This document shows positions 33,465-45,700 of a stretch of 64,000 nt of DNA, one piece after another. The notes under the pieces were generated by a model. That model saw nothing but the letters and a program-made list of their open reading frames with translations. It searched no databases and had not been told where the DNA came from. Every line of letters starts with the position of its first letter. Position 1 is the stretch's first letter. The position numbers were made by a program, and so were the translations under genes. The stretch comes from Favolaschia claudopus (Eukaryota; Basidiomycota; Agaricomycetes; Agaricales; Mycenaceae): the NCBI GenBank assembly GCA_037176885.1, contig JAWWNJ010000017.1, positions 1,240,001 to 1,304,000 of the forward strand. Reading direction: 5' to 3'.

Positions 33465-35539
33465 CTAGACGAGCGAACTCATCCCGCGCCTCACATCCGG
33501 TTCTCTCGCCGCCGCGGTGCCCCTCACTGCGACGGACGCTGCACGCGCAGGGCCCGCCACAGCAGCGCCTCCGCCGCCGAGATCATCGTCCACGTCAACC
33601 TCACCCTCGCGCATCTTACGCGCTTGAGTGAAGAAGAGCTTTGCATTCCGGTCAGCGGTGTTCTCGATGAAGTAGGTGTTGCCTGTGAGACGGGTCATCA
33701 GCGCGATTGGAAGGCGGAGTGAAAGCGGGATGAACGAACCTCGCGGGATCATGAACATGCCTCCCGACGCAACGATAAGACTTGTTTCATGGACCTTCAA
33801 ATTGACTGCGCCTTCAATGACGAGAAATATCTAGACACCAGTCAGTCTTCGTCATAAGGCGAGAATCAGAGAACCAGGACTTACAAATGTATTGTCTTTG
33901 CTCGGTTTGCCCGGCTTTCGCCCCTTCGGCGGAATGAGAATTTGCCCCGCAGCGATGAAGTCCCCATCGCCAAAAATCTTCTGGAAGAGCCATCCTGCGT
34001 TGTTCTGCGCAGCTACCGGCTCAAACATGCGGGCAGTAAACGCAATGCCTGCGACTTGTGTTAGCATGAGGAGGAAAACGAAAGGAGAATCACATACGTC
34101 TCTCCTCCTCCCTCCCACTGGGATATCCTTTCACAACCACCTGTGTCTGCGTCTCGTCGTCCCACCCCGCCTCCGGGTTCTCCACCTCCTTCACAATCTT
34201 CTCTACAATTTTCACGTCTTTAGGAGCAGCGGGCGTACGCGAGCGCTTCCTTGCCGTGCGCCCTTTCTTACTCAAAGGCACGGCTGGTTCCTATAATGCG
34301 AGACTATCTGTCAATCTCATCGCCTGAAATGGTCCGGCAAAGCCAGCGCACCTTAGGAATCCGTATGATAGCTTTGATACGCGGGACGAGTATAGGCCCG
34401 CCCCCGGGATCGCGCCCGCCGAATTCGACCTTCTCGTTACGCCACCATTCGAGTGGCGGGTAGGGATTGCGTGAAGAGCGTCGCACACCCTCAGGCACTG
34501 TCGACGAGTGGCGTCAGTTTGCATTTAAAAGTTACGGAGGGGGAGAAAGAGTTGCCTCACCCTCTCGATTCTCTTTTTGTCGCCTAGACATGACAATCGC
34601 GTTGGCTTTGACGGATTTCTTCTTGGGCGGTGGAGGCGCAGGCGGATCCGACTCCTGTTCGTTATCGTCAGGTGGGTCCATTTCAACGTCTTCCATGCCA
34701 TCCGCAATGTCCTCTTCCATGCCACTGTCGTTGTCCTCCTCCGGCTCGGGCTCGGGCTCAGGTTCAGGTGCGGCCCTTGCCTTTCTCTTGGGTGACACGC
34801 TCTTCTTGGGAGTCGGCTCTTCATCTTCATCAGGCTCAATTGCTCTGGCTTTGCCTTTTCGTTGCGGGGATACCACTTTCTTGGGTGTTGGAGGCGCGGG
34901 CTCATCCTCTTCTTCTTCATCATCGTCGCGAGAATCCATTTCGGTGAAGCTCATCCGGCGGGGACTGTCGTCTGGAGCGCCAGAGTAGTCGTTATAGTCG
35001 TCTCCTCCTCCACCCCCACCGTCTTCAAATCCGTCATTGAGCAATTGTTGTGTGGTGAGACGCGATGGACCAGCTGTCGCACGGCGTCGCGCAGATGACG
35101 GCGAGCGCGGCGAGGGCACCTGGTCAAAGTCCACCTCAGAAGTGCGGGAAATAGCTCGTGCTGTACGGGGTGTATTCGGCGGGCGGGTATTAGAGAAGTT
35201 TTGTATCGGACCTTGTATGAATCGTTACACTCGAAACTTTTGGAAATTAAACCGGGACTGACTGTCAACATCCATGCTCATTTCACCATCCTCGTCGTCT
35301 TCATCTTCGTCCTCATCGTCGTCTTGTCTATTGGGTAAAGATTTGCGTGCTTTCTTGCGCGGTATAGGAGCATCGTTGGCTTGCATGAGCTGGTCGAAGG
35401 GCTCGAAACCGTCAGAACCGAGGGGAACGTGCTGGACGGTGATGCCAGTCTTGCGGCCAACTGTCGGGTCGTCGCCGCGATAGGGAACATGGGATTTCGT
35501 TCGTCGTGCTGCGCCAACGCTACTCTTGCGCGGTGGCAT
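33465..35539 (-). CDS. MIF2: Centromere protein CENP-C / Mif2
   Basis: Inner-kinetochore protein that binds CENP-A nucleosomes and recruits the outer kinetochore. The start MPPRKSSVGAARRTKSHVPY is at 35539. A long disordered, acidic/basic middle region follows, with PKK and PEPEPEPEPEE repeats. The CENP-C signature motif VRRSSRNPYPPLEWWRNE lies near 34430-34490, and the C-terminal cupin dimerisation domain follows (IFLVIEGAVNLKVHE, ASGGMFMIPRGNTYFIENT, AKLFFTQARKM; 33620-33900). It ends RRGMSSLV at 33465. About eight introns. Converges with the C2-caspase gene 190 bp away; the MCT-like gene ends 160 bp upstream of its start. Confidence 0.92.
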
Positions 35540-35698
35540 TGAGAGAAAGACCCCGCACAACGAATCGCGTAAACAAACGATTACGCGGTCACGTGCGAGC
35601 CAAACTTTCCGCGTCCACTGTCGGCCTTGCATTGGGCCTCCATGGATCCGGAGGTAAGAAACAGCGCGAGCTACGTATTTATGTAACGCGAGTTGGAA

Positions 35699-37713
35699 TC
35701 ATCCCCGCCGAACTTCACGAACAGTGACTATCCAACCCACTGCAGCAATACCAGCCGCGACCGCGAATGATGTTCCGACATACACGATCATTTTCCCGAA
35801 CCGCCCATCTCCAACATCGAACCCGAGGCGGCCCTCTGACCCTACCATCCCGGTGGTAGTGTTATGTGCGCCGCCCTGCGCATACAATGTCGCCGAGATG
35901 GGGGTGGAAATGAGATTCCCTACTCCTCGCGACAGAAGAAGGTATCCGTAGAGCGCCGTGGACATAACAAGATCGTCCTCTGAAGAAGAAAGAATCAGGC
36001 GTGATGCCCTCGAGCCGGAATAGCACAACTGACTCGCAAGCGGCCTCACGAAGCCCGTCCAGAGACATGTCCATCCGCCCGCCACAGTGCCATATACGAT
36101 TCCAAACGCCAACAGTCCGGAAAATGTATGCGAGAGAATGCCCCACAGAATAAAGCTTGCTGCTGACGTTGAGGCGAAGATCGAGAGCGCCAGCATCCAT
36201 GGATTAACAGAGTCTGAGAGATACCCCATGGATAGGCGGCCAATGAGGGACGAAGCTGAGAAGCCCGAGTTGTATCAGCTAGTAGTTGAACCTGCACTTG
36301 TAATCAAGCGTACCATTCAATAATGCTACAGTAATAGCCGCCTTGGAGGCACTAACCGAAAGTTCATGTGCGAATGCTGAACGAAGAAGCTCGAAAATAA
36401 GTGCTTCCTCCAACCAACCAAGAATATAAGACGACTCACTCGGCAAGTACACGATCGGCACAAAATACGCTGAGCCCTGCAAAGTATTCATAGCAAGCAA
36501 GATCCAAAACAGTTTCTGTCTGATCCAAGTCCGCAAACCCGGAGCACCTCGAGGGACGGGACCTTGAATCTGAACCCGAGTTTGTGGAAGGCGGCCACGA
36601 ATGAAAGGTAGGAGAGGGAACAAAAGGATCCCCATAGCGATTCCTACAATACGCAGTGTCGCCGACAGCCCATATTTCTCTGTCAAGAGTGGAAGAACTA
36701 GGGGGATGGTAAGGCCGCCGATTGAGGTTCCTGGATAATGGTGGATGAAAATCCCTTGTAGCTGAAACTATAGGAAGGAGCTGACCGGCAAAAAGAATCC
36801 CGTTCGCCATGCCTCTGCGAACGACAAACCATTCTGTCATGTATGATATACACGGCAGGTAAAGCAAAGCTAAGGATTGCATTCAGCATCAAAGTCAGGT
36901 AATCAGGCGTCGAAAGATTTACATCCGCCAAGAGCATATAAAACGCCTTGCAGAATGATAAGCTGAGAAATCTACGCGGCAGTCCATGACCTTCGGGCTC
37001 AGAAAACGACGACTCCAATGCAGACTCACCTGAGTAGCATAACTAGCCCCAATCAGCGTCCCGCTGCAAAGAGCTGCTCCAAGCCACATCGACTTGCGCC
37101 GGTGATGTGGATAACGCGCAGCAATGGGATTTATTATCGGGGCTGTTTGAAGACCTCTTCAACACCAAGGAAAGTTCTGAAACGGCAGAGGTTATACATA
37201 CCCGAGCAATAGATTATCCCAGACGATACAGTCCCGATAAGCGGAAGCAGCGACGTCGCGCTTTTTTGTGATGCATAACGTGGGTCTTGTAGATATGCTG
37301 GATATGCCAATGACGATAGGATCAGCTAACAGAGAAACGATACAACAAAGCCTACTGACAGTTCAGAAAGACGCCATACGCGTCAGGGAATCCCCAGACA
37401 ATGGCCTCGACGAAAAAGGCCGCGGCGAGCTTGGAGGTGGCAAGACGAAACGGTTAAGCATAAAATTCGTCGCAAGGAAGTGAACGCGATGGCGTACAAA
37501 AGACCAGGCCCCGAAGCCTCCGTCCACAGGGGGCAAGCTCAGCTCACTGGCATTCACGCTTCTCGACGTCGAGCCTTCAAGTTCTTGGTTTGACTCTCTT
37601 GAGCCTGTACTATTCAAGGGATTTATAGATTGATTCGATGGTGTGTTCGCGTTATCAACAAAAGTGGCCGAGGTCTGAGAAGGCAGCGGTATGCGTAGCT
37701 CGATTTCGTCCAT
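35699..37713 (-). CDS. MFS transporter, monocarboxylate-transporter-like
   Basis: A 12-helix membrane transporter of the fungal MCT-like (MCH) group, which carries monocarboxylates, vitamins or unknown acids. The start MDEIELRIPLPSQTSATFVD at 37713 leads to a disordered N-tail, then the MCT signature PPVDGGFGAWSF. Further exons give AAFFVEAIVWGFPDAYGVF, LLPLIGTVSSGIIYCSG, RYPHHRRKSMWLGAALCSGT, a central loop with TRVQIQGPVPRGAPGLRTW, and a last helix block MIVYVGTSFAVAAGIAAVGW ending VREVRRG at 35699. Introns are short and numerous. No frame break was noticed. The gene is tandem with CENP-C. Confidence 0.82.
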
Positions 37714-38003
37714 TGATCAGAGTCCCCAGCCTAATCTGAGTGGAAGATGCAGATGCAAGTTGGTTCTTGGATGACTCAATTCCGGAGGATGCTCCGAACC
37801 GATAAATCCGACGACCGTTTTGGGTAATTCTGTTTCCTTTTTGGATCAGGGGACTTCAAGCGTCTACTGGGCTGGAGTAAAATTACGCGTATTATTTGAA
37901 TCCGGCATGACCAATAGGCCGCAACAAGTTCAATGAAAATACTAGAATTTACATAATGACTATGATTTGTTCCAACTATCTCTGTTGGCCATTGACATGA
38001 ATA

Positions 38004-40118
38004 CTATTTCCTCAAATTACCAGGGGTAGTGGTTGGATTGGGACAATTCCACTGATCAAGCTCTCGATATCCCTCGGCAAGCCATCTTGATAGCGCATTG
38101 GGATCGCGAACTGTGAGTTTGACTCCGGCAGCAAGCGGAACTGCCTGAGAATCGCATACCGACACCTGATCATCAATGGGATGCATCTCGAGACTGGCCT
38201 CTCCAACTGCTCGTAACCTGGGAAACACAGCCTCTCGAGCGGCAGAATTCAAAGGCGCCCGCTCGAGCTTGAAGAAGTGGAGCAAAAGAACCAGGTTACC
38301 ATAGACCACTTTGTTCACGTCTGATTATTTTTATTCAATCAAGGTTCACACAAAACGAAGAGAAATAAAAATGACATACTAGGAACGCCCATACACACAC
38401 GCCGACCCGCACCATGGTTCAAGTGAGGGACACCAATCTTCGGTTGTTTGACATCAGTTCGTCCATAGTGTCCATCCATCCAGCGCTCGGGGACGAATTC
38501 TTCCGGTAAATCGTACCGCTGTGGGTCACGATTGATCTGGTACGAATTATACACAACAAGCACGCCTTTCGGGACGAGGACGCCATCAACAACCGCATCG
38601 TCGTAGGTCTCCCGCGGAAATCCAAGCCGAACAGTCGCAAAATACCGACCCGCCTCCAACCCGAGCGCTTTGACATATTCGACACGGTCAGTATCAAGTG
38701 GGTCCGGAACTTCAGCACCGTAGACCTTTTGAATGGCTCGAAAAGCTTTTTCCTGCATTTCCGGATGCGCGGCGAGGTACGAAACAAGCCAAGTCAGCCC
38801 TGTGCCTGTAGACATACCCGAAGTAACCAACGTCGTTGCGAGGCACAGCTCCTCGTTGGGCGTCAGAGTGCCGTCGTCAATGGTGCGCAAAAGATCTCCT
38901 AATTGCGAAGGAGTCGAATCGCCCGCATCTAGACGTTCATGCAGGTCTTCAAGAAACTTTTTACAGTAACCAACTTCAGCATCGCGTAGCTGTTTAGCGT
39001 GTTTCTCGGCTTCATGGATGGAATCAAGCCATTTTGAGAGGCGAAGATGGCGAAGAATAGTGCGTATCGGTGATGCGCAGGCAATAGCAAGCTGTTCTCC
39101 AATTGCGACGAGAGGAATGTAGTCGTGTATGGGCGTCGCAAGGGTGCGCTGTCGAAACGCTTGAATATTGACATCCGCGATGAGGCGGATGATTTCTTCG
39201 TCGAACCGTTGCCCAAACAGCATTTCGGCGCTTATTCCGACGGTCGTAGTCCAGAAATGAAAACCGAGGTCCTGGGCGACGCCTGTGCTGGCGCTCTGGT
39301 CGAGCAGTCCAACAAGACGAACATATCTGCGTGCAAGGAAATGGTTGAAGCTGAGATATTCGATACGTTGAGAATCTTCGTTTTCAGCAAACAGTTGAAA
39401 TGTTTACCTCGGAAGCTTAGCTGCGCTAGTTTGGGCTGTCAAGAGTCTTCTATATTTATTGATTTGTTCGCTGAACTTTGAAGCTAACAAACACACAAGT
39501 CAGAAGAACAACAAAAATAGTCGGAGAGTGGTGACATACTTCCCATAGTAGCAGGCGCATCGGGATCTAATGCTTTTGAAAAAGCTCCATGCCATAACTT
39601 GAATTCAGGGCGTGACTGGAAAGCAGCTCCCTGTTGAATGAGTGTCTTGTTCATGTCGGCGTAGGTGTTGATTATAACCTGTCATACACCACGATTAGAT
39701 TCCATGAGCGTAGATACGCGAAATATGTTCTTTACCGCCTCTCTTTCTCCCAACTTGAGTCTAGCGGAGATGAACGAACGTAAATGTGAGATTGCATTCT
39801 CGCGCTTCAGACGCCATACCTGAACATCCCACCATAAACCTTAGTCCACTCAGCAAGCGATCTAGCATGTCCTGCCCTCATCTAGGAAGAGTTAAGCATC
39901 ATTATATGATTGAAATCGGGGATAGTTTGTGCATGCACTACCTGGAAGAGGTTACCGACAAGCGGAAATCCAGACGGTCCACGGAGTTTGACTCGACGGG
40001 GAGCCAGGCCCAAGGCATTCTTCAATGCATAGAGGCAAAGGAGCAGACAAGAAGCACTCAAAAGCACCACAATGTGAGTTGTAGAAAAAAGAGTTGTTAC
40101 AAAAGACGAGGTCTGCAT
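38004..40118 (-). CDS. Cytochrome P450 monooxygenase
   Basis: A membrane-anchored microsomal P450. The start MQTSSFVTTLFSTTHIVVLL at 40118 gives an N-terminal anchor followed by RVKLRGPSGFPLVGNLF, the Pro-rich hinge. Later landmarks are ELCLATTLVTSGMSTGTGLTW (I helix, which lacks the usual AGxDTT sequence), GLEAGRYFATVRLGF (K helix, ExxR as EAGR), EEFVPERWMDG and the heme loop HGAGRRVCMG near 38400. The last exon starts at about 38317 (NKVVYGNLVLLLHFFKL) and ends TTPGNLRK at 38004. The long N-terminal half is split into several exons. The substrate cannot be told; there is no adjacent biosynthetic core gene. The odd I helix may mean altered oxygen activation. Confidence 0.88.
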
Positions 40119-41289
40119 TTTAATTGCTGATCAGCCCAAGTGCGAAACTGACACCCTCTATATTCGTTTTCGGAGAGGCATGGTTCCGCGGACAACGTAC
40201 AGAAGAACGAAAGTCGAAGGTGACCGGGAGTTGACAAAGTCGGGAATTGAGATCACGAACCCAGTGTTTTCCTGCGATGCCGGCGGGAACGAACTTGGCA
40301 GTTATTTCAGCCTGTTTGAAACAAGGAACGAAGCGGAAACAGTCGTGAAACCAGGGTTTCATCCGTGGTACGCCCTGTATAGGATCATGAAGTGAGAAGC
40401 ATTTCATGCAAAGTGATACTGTCTGCGAACTCGAAGCGGGCGAATATATGGGCTGAAGCGGTACGGGACGGTAACCTTTTTGTTTGCCATTGATCATGGC
40501 AACACCTCCGCTCGACATGGCGGAAAGAAGACTTTAATAGTCGCTTGTTGCTGACTTGGAGGCTATTTAATATTCACGGTGTCACTGCCAGAAGTCGAAC
40601 TTGGACAAACCGGGTTACTGTGGAGTTTGCGCCAAGACCTCAATTATCTAAATCTTTGGAGAGCCTCAGAAACGCAAGTAAGCGGATATTGAGCGGACAC
40701 GGCCGGTCTCGGTGAACTTGACATCACAGTAGAAGGAGAAGCCCTAACCCTAGTGTAGGGTCGCAAATCACCGCAATCACCGCATGCAAGCCGAATACGG
40801 TAATCCCCGCACCTTTTCAGCGTTTCCCCAAAACTTGGTTGTCAGTTTCTTCAGCTTCCCCTCAATATCGGGGATTCATTTTGTTGGAGGTGGATGTCTC
40901 TTTCACTTCACGTTTCTAGGGGCATTCCACAGGAGACCCACACTTGCCGATCTCGATCAAGTTGGGCCTATTTTCGGTCGCGGCTTTGAATGCTAATTTT
41001 CAAGTTGGTATGCACATCCCTGCACTCTTCCAAGGCGAAGAAGTAATCCACTACATCTTTGCGTTCCCCAGTTGGGCAGTAGTCCCAAAAAATCGCAAAA
41101 TCGCGTTTCTTATTTCTCGGTGATCGTCCCAATACATATCAGGGACAGATTGTGCCAAGTTGGGCTCCTGTGAACCCCCCTCAATATCGCTTGAAAGTTT
41201 CGGCTAGCTAACACGCATTCTTGGCTGCAGGTTATATATAATCTCTTAATCTGGGTCCTGAGCGTTGCTGCGTCAATCTACCCCACACT
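40119..41289. other. Intergenic, degenerate repeat-like words
   Basis: About 1.2 kb without a gene. It holds scattered related words (AAGTTGGGC near 40962 and 41157; CCCCTCAATATCG near 40858 and 41177), perhaps the remains of an old insertion. A TATA-like TATATATAAT at about 41232 sits some 55 bp upstream of the KAPA synthase start. Confidence 0.4.
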
Positions 41290-42662
41290 ATGGCAAAGTC
41301 TCTCAAATCCATCGCGAGCAGCTCATTAGATGCCCAGCTCATCTCTACCCTCAACTCTCGCGAGGAACGCAACATCCGGCGCAAGCTACCAGAGCCCTGC
41401 ACCTTCACGCTGGGCAACACGGATCTCATCGACTTTAACTCCAACGATTATCTTTCACTCGCCAGCTCTCCCATTCTGCGCGAACGCTTTCTGAAAAAGC
41501 TCCATGCTGCCCCTGATATTCTTGGATCCGGTGGCTCGAGACTGCTCGTCAACGGCAAGGCGCACAGCGCCCTCGAAGCCCGTCTTGCCAAGTTCTTCGG
41601 CTCTCCAGCCGCCGTCCTCTTCAACTCCGGGTACGACGCCAACGTGGGCTTTTTCTCATGCATCCCCCAGGCAGGAGACGTCTTGGTCCACGACGAATAC
41701 ATTCACGCCTCAGTCCACGACGGCATCCGTGCCTCCCGCGTCCGCAACGCCGCCTTCCCCTTCGAGCACAACTCCATCCCCTCCCTCCGCGCACTCCTGA
41801 CAAAGCTGCTCAACGAGCGGCCAGATCTGAGGACGGGACAGAGCAGCCTCTTCGTTGCGGTGGAGAGCTTGTATAGCATGGACGGCACGTTCTCGCCCCT
41901 AGTCGAGATCACAGAGACAATCGAGGAATTCTTTCCGCAGCGGAACGGGTACCTTATTGTCGACGAAGCTCACGCGACGGGCATCTTTGGTCCGCAAGGA
42001 CGGGGGCGTGTCGCCGAACTCGGCCTCGAGGACAAAGTCCTCGCACGTCTGCATACCTTCGGGAAAGCTCTCGCTGCCAGCGGAGGTAAGCTTCATTCTT
42101 CTCTCCTTGCCTGCCCTCGAAACTCATTCTATTCACAGCAATCGTACTAACCTCAGAACTAATTCGAAACTACATGATCAACTACGCGCGTTCACTCATC
42201 TACACTACCTCCCTCAACATCGCCAGCGTCATCGCCGCTGACACCTCATTCGACATGCTCATTGACGGCACCTCGCAGCAACACGCCAAGAGCGTACTCG
42301 CCGTCTCGCGGTACCTCGTCGAACAGCTCCGCCATCGCCTTCGCACTGTCCCGATTCACCTCCTCGCCCTGCCCGCCCACATCCAGCAGTCCACCCTCAT
42401 ATCTCCCATTGTCCCGGTAATGACCACCCGCCCTAAGCCGCTGTCCGCGTATCTTCGCACCCTCGGCATGGTGGCCCTTCCCATCTCGTGGCCGACAGTG
42501 CCGAAAGGCAAAGACCGCATACGGTTATGCATGCACGCCGGCAACACGAAGGCTGAGGTGGATCGGTTGGTCGAGGGAATGTTGCAGTGGGCGGAGAGGG
42601 AGAAGAATGCGGAAGTGGAGGAGGCGAAGGATGGTGTCATTGTCGTGCAGAGTAAACTGTAG
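41290..42662 (+). CDS. bioF: 8-amino-7-oxononanoate (KAPA) synthase, BioF-like
   Basis: A pyridoxal-phosphate enzyme of the alpha-oxoamine synthase family that joins pimeloyl-thioester and alanine in biotin synthesis. The first exon starts MAKSLKSIASSS and holds IDFNSNDYLSLASSP, GSGGSRLLVNGKAHSALEA and the aspartate block YLIVDEAHATGIFGPQGRG; the PLP lysine is in HTFGKALAASGG. One intron (about 42087-42138) joins ASGG to AIVLTSELIRNYMINYARS. The second exon carries LIYTTSLNIASVIAA and the C-terminal RIRLCMHAGNTKAEVDRLVEG. The length of about 440 residues suits the family. No other biotin gene lies in this window. A related aminotransferase (5-aminolevulinate synthase or KBL) is less likely given the motif spacing. 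Confidence 0.85.
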
Positions 42663-42731
42663 AAGTTTGGGGGTTGGATGAATCGCCGTATACACACGCC
42701 TCCTGAATTATAGTATGGTTTTGTAAAACAT

Positions 42732-45700
42732 CTAGATTGTTAGAGGCGGCGGCTCTTCCGGAGCAGGAGCTAACAACGCCATCTCTTCTTCGTAGAATTT
42801 GCGCAACACGTTTTCGTCGCTGCAGAACTGCGTCAGCTCAATTCTAATCTTATCCGCCTCAACAGCAGGCCGATGATTCGTTTTATGCGTAGTGCCCATT
42901 CGCCCCGGCCCCATCAACCTATTTGTGAGGAACAGAAACCCTTTTTCGCCGCCCAAAATTTGCACGAAGGCAACCCCGGAACGGTGCACGAATTGTGAAT
43001 ACTTGAAAGGCGAGCGTCGATAAGAGTATATCACATCAACATTAGGAGGGTACAGATCCGCTGCCTCGATGTCGACAATGAAATTGAAGCGCCGCAGTAG
43101 CGCGTATTCAAAGTATTGCGCGGTGTTCGTTCCTAGCGGCACGCGCTTTTCGAAATCGGGTACAGTTGGGGGTGCGATCGCGAGCCGTAGAGGGAAGCAG
43201 GATTGGAAGGCATTGCGCTCACGGATGTCGCTGATCTGGGTCACGTATGCCTCGACAAGCTTGAGTCCATACCGCTCGATGGTGCGATTCCACAGCCGGA
43301 GTAGATCCTCAATGCATCGTGCCGTCGAGCCAATCCAATGCAACTCAAAGTGGAAGACGGTACCCGGGTTATGGATAATGTCGTGGTGAAGGATGACCGA
43401 TTCTGCCTGGTCGCTTCGCTGAAAGAACAACACATCAGCGAATGATCTTACTTGTGATGAGGGACAGGACGAACTTTGCTTGGGTCAATGTCAATGACCA
43501 TACTCTGACTGAGAATCAGCCGCTTTTTGATCTGGCGCGGGCTAATATTCCGTGGAGTAGCATTCACCACCGAAGCAGACGACGGTATTGATGGTCGAGC
43601 ATCTCCCATGATCCGGCGAGACCCAAACCAGCCCCTTGGTGTTGAAGGAACAGCATAATCGCCTTTCAGGCGATAGAAGTAATGACTTGTATCGGCTCAT
43701 TAGCAACACAGTGACAATTGGTCGACAAAGCACGTACCCGTCCAAGAATGCATGGTATCCACGGCAGTGCTCAAAGAGACCCTGCGCCTCCAGCTTGATC
43801 CCCCATTCCGTACCCTGCGCCCGCGAAGAGACGTCTCTAAACTCCCGTACAAGCCACGACACAAAGTCATGACCAGTAAACGAGTCTGGGTATTGATTGC
43901 GATGCCACTGATTATGCTTGATGCGCACGCCATCCTCCGCCCTCATAGCTTTTGCAATCGCAGCCAGCGACATATCCCCAATCTCCCTTTCACTCTTCAT
44001 CTTCTTTCGTAGCGGCCCGTCGGCATGGATCTGGTCCAGTTGCTCAAGAAGCGCCTCGTCCAGAACCGAGGCCGCTGGATTGAGTGTTGTCGGTAGGAAG
44101 CGTACAGGAGGGGGCGCGTTTTTCTCGTCAGGAGACTTCCATCGCAATTTCGTGAACTGCTCTGCGAGTTTCTCGATGCCCAACATTCGAGTCTCCTCAT
44201 CATTTAGTTGTTCGCCAGTAGCTTCGATGTTGGATGAAGGTGGCTCAGTAGTAGGGATGACCACAAAACGTGTGCGCCAATACCGAAGGGATTCGTTGAA
44301 CTGATGCTCGTACCCAGCAACGAGCATATCGAGACTGGGAACATGTGTTAGTAATTGACCTGATGAGATGCAAAAAAATCACCAACCTGTTCCACCCATA
44401 GTTTTCTAGCCCATGCGAAGTGAAGGTCAAAGACTGTTCCGTGTACCCTCCGCCCAACTTCGGCCAAATAAGACACTCGTATTTAAACGGCCGAGTCAGC
44501 GGCATCCGCCTCACATACCGCCGCACCTGAATCGCCTCGTCCGTATACGAAATCCTATGGATCTCATTGCTCATGCTCAGATACACAGGGTCCACCGTCG
44601 AGCGCAGCACCTCCGCCGCCCCAGCCGGTTTCAGCGGCTGTGTGAAGTCATCCTCCAAAGCAAACGCTTTACTCCGCCTCGACGAGGGTATCCTCTGATG
44701 CTCGTCCGGTGCCCCAGTCATACGCGGGACCTTCAGCACAAACTGAAACCCCTGTGCCAAACGCACGGCCGCCATGCCTCGCATCACCGCGAGTGCCCAC
44801 TCCCGGCGCAGCGTTTCGTCTCCGGCCCCGCGTCTCGGCGATGGCGTCGGGTGTTTAACCATGAACGAGTGCATCTCGCCTGGGTCGAGCACAAAATCGT
44901 ACGAAAACACGTCGTAGGACGTATCCAGCTCTGCGGCAGACGGAAAGTGCTCGACTGTGAGCGGTAAACAACCAGGCGTGACGATGGAAGGCCACTTGAT
45001 GTCGTGCTTCCAGAGAGGCTGCGGGAAGATGTGCTCCCACCGCCGCGCGAGAGATGACTGCGCATAAGAAACTGACCAGTCCAGACGCGAGGGGTTGGTA
45101 GTGGATAGCCCGGGTAGCGAAGACGATAACGGGGCAGAACTTATCGTACTGCGTCGCTTGCCGAACGAGGATTCGTCCCGTGGGGGTGTGTTGATCGGGG
45201 ACCGACGGATGATCGACGACCGATGCGGGGCGATCCCTCCCTCATCCTCAGAGGTTCGACCAACGCTGTGTCGATTAGTAGGGGAGTTTTTCGGCTTGAT
45301 TGGCATCGGGGTCCTGGAAGAGCTTTGCGCAACTGTGGGTTTGGATGGGGAAGGTTGTATCCGAGTTAGAGCAGGCGTCGCGGCAGAGGGAAGGTTCGAT
45401 GACGAGGATCCGGGACTAGACGAAGCTGAGGCAGATACGGAAGTGGTTTGCGGCTCGCTAGGCGTACTTCGGAACGGATTGAAAAGCCACGAGGGCGCGA
45501 GTTTGGAAGCCATGGAGGGACGCGAAGTGCTGCCGGGTTCACTTCGCTCTTTCTTGGATGCGGATGATCGCGTAGAGCGTGCAGAGCGAATGGATGACTG
45601 GGACGGGGACGAGCTCAGCGTGCTAACACTCATGGACGGCGCAACAGCGTGAGTTGGGCTCTTCTCAGCGGGCAATTCGATGTGTATGTGACGGGGACTT

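Noticed and set aside
34467..34988. Ser/Gly-rich plus-strand frame
   Set aside because: Antisense shadow of the CENP-C acidic repeats.
40745..40757. Interstitial telomere-like CCCTAACCCTAG
   Set aside because: Under two repeat units; too short to mean anything.
45095..45652. Plus-strand frame of 185 codons
   Set aside because: Antisense to the Ser-rich IML1 segment.
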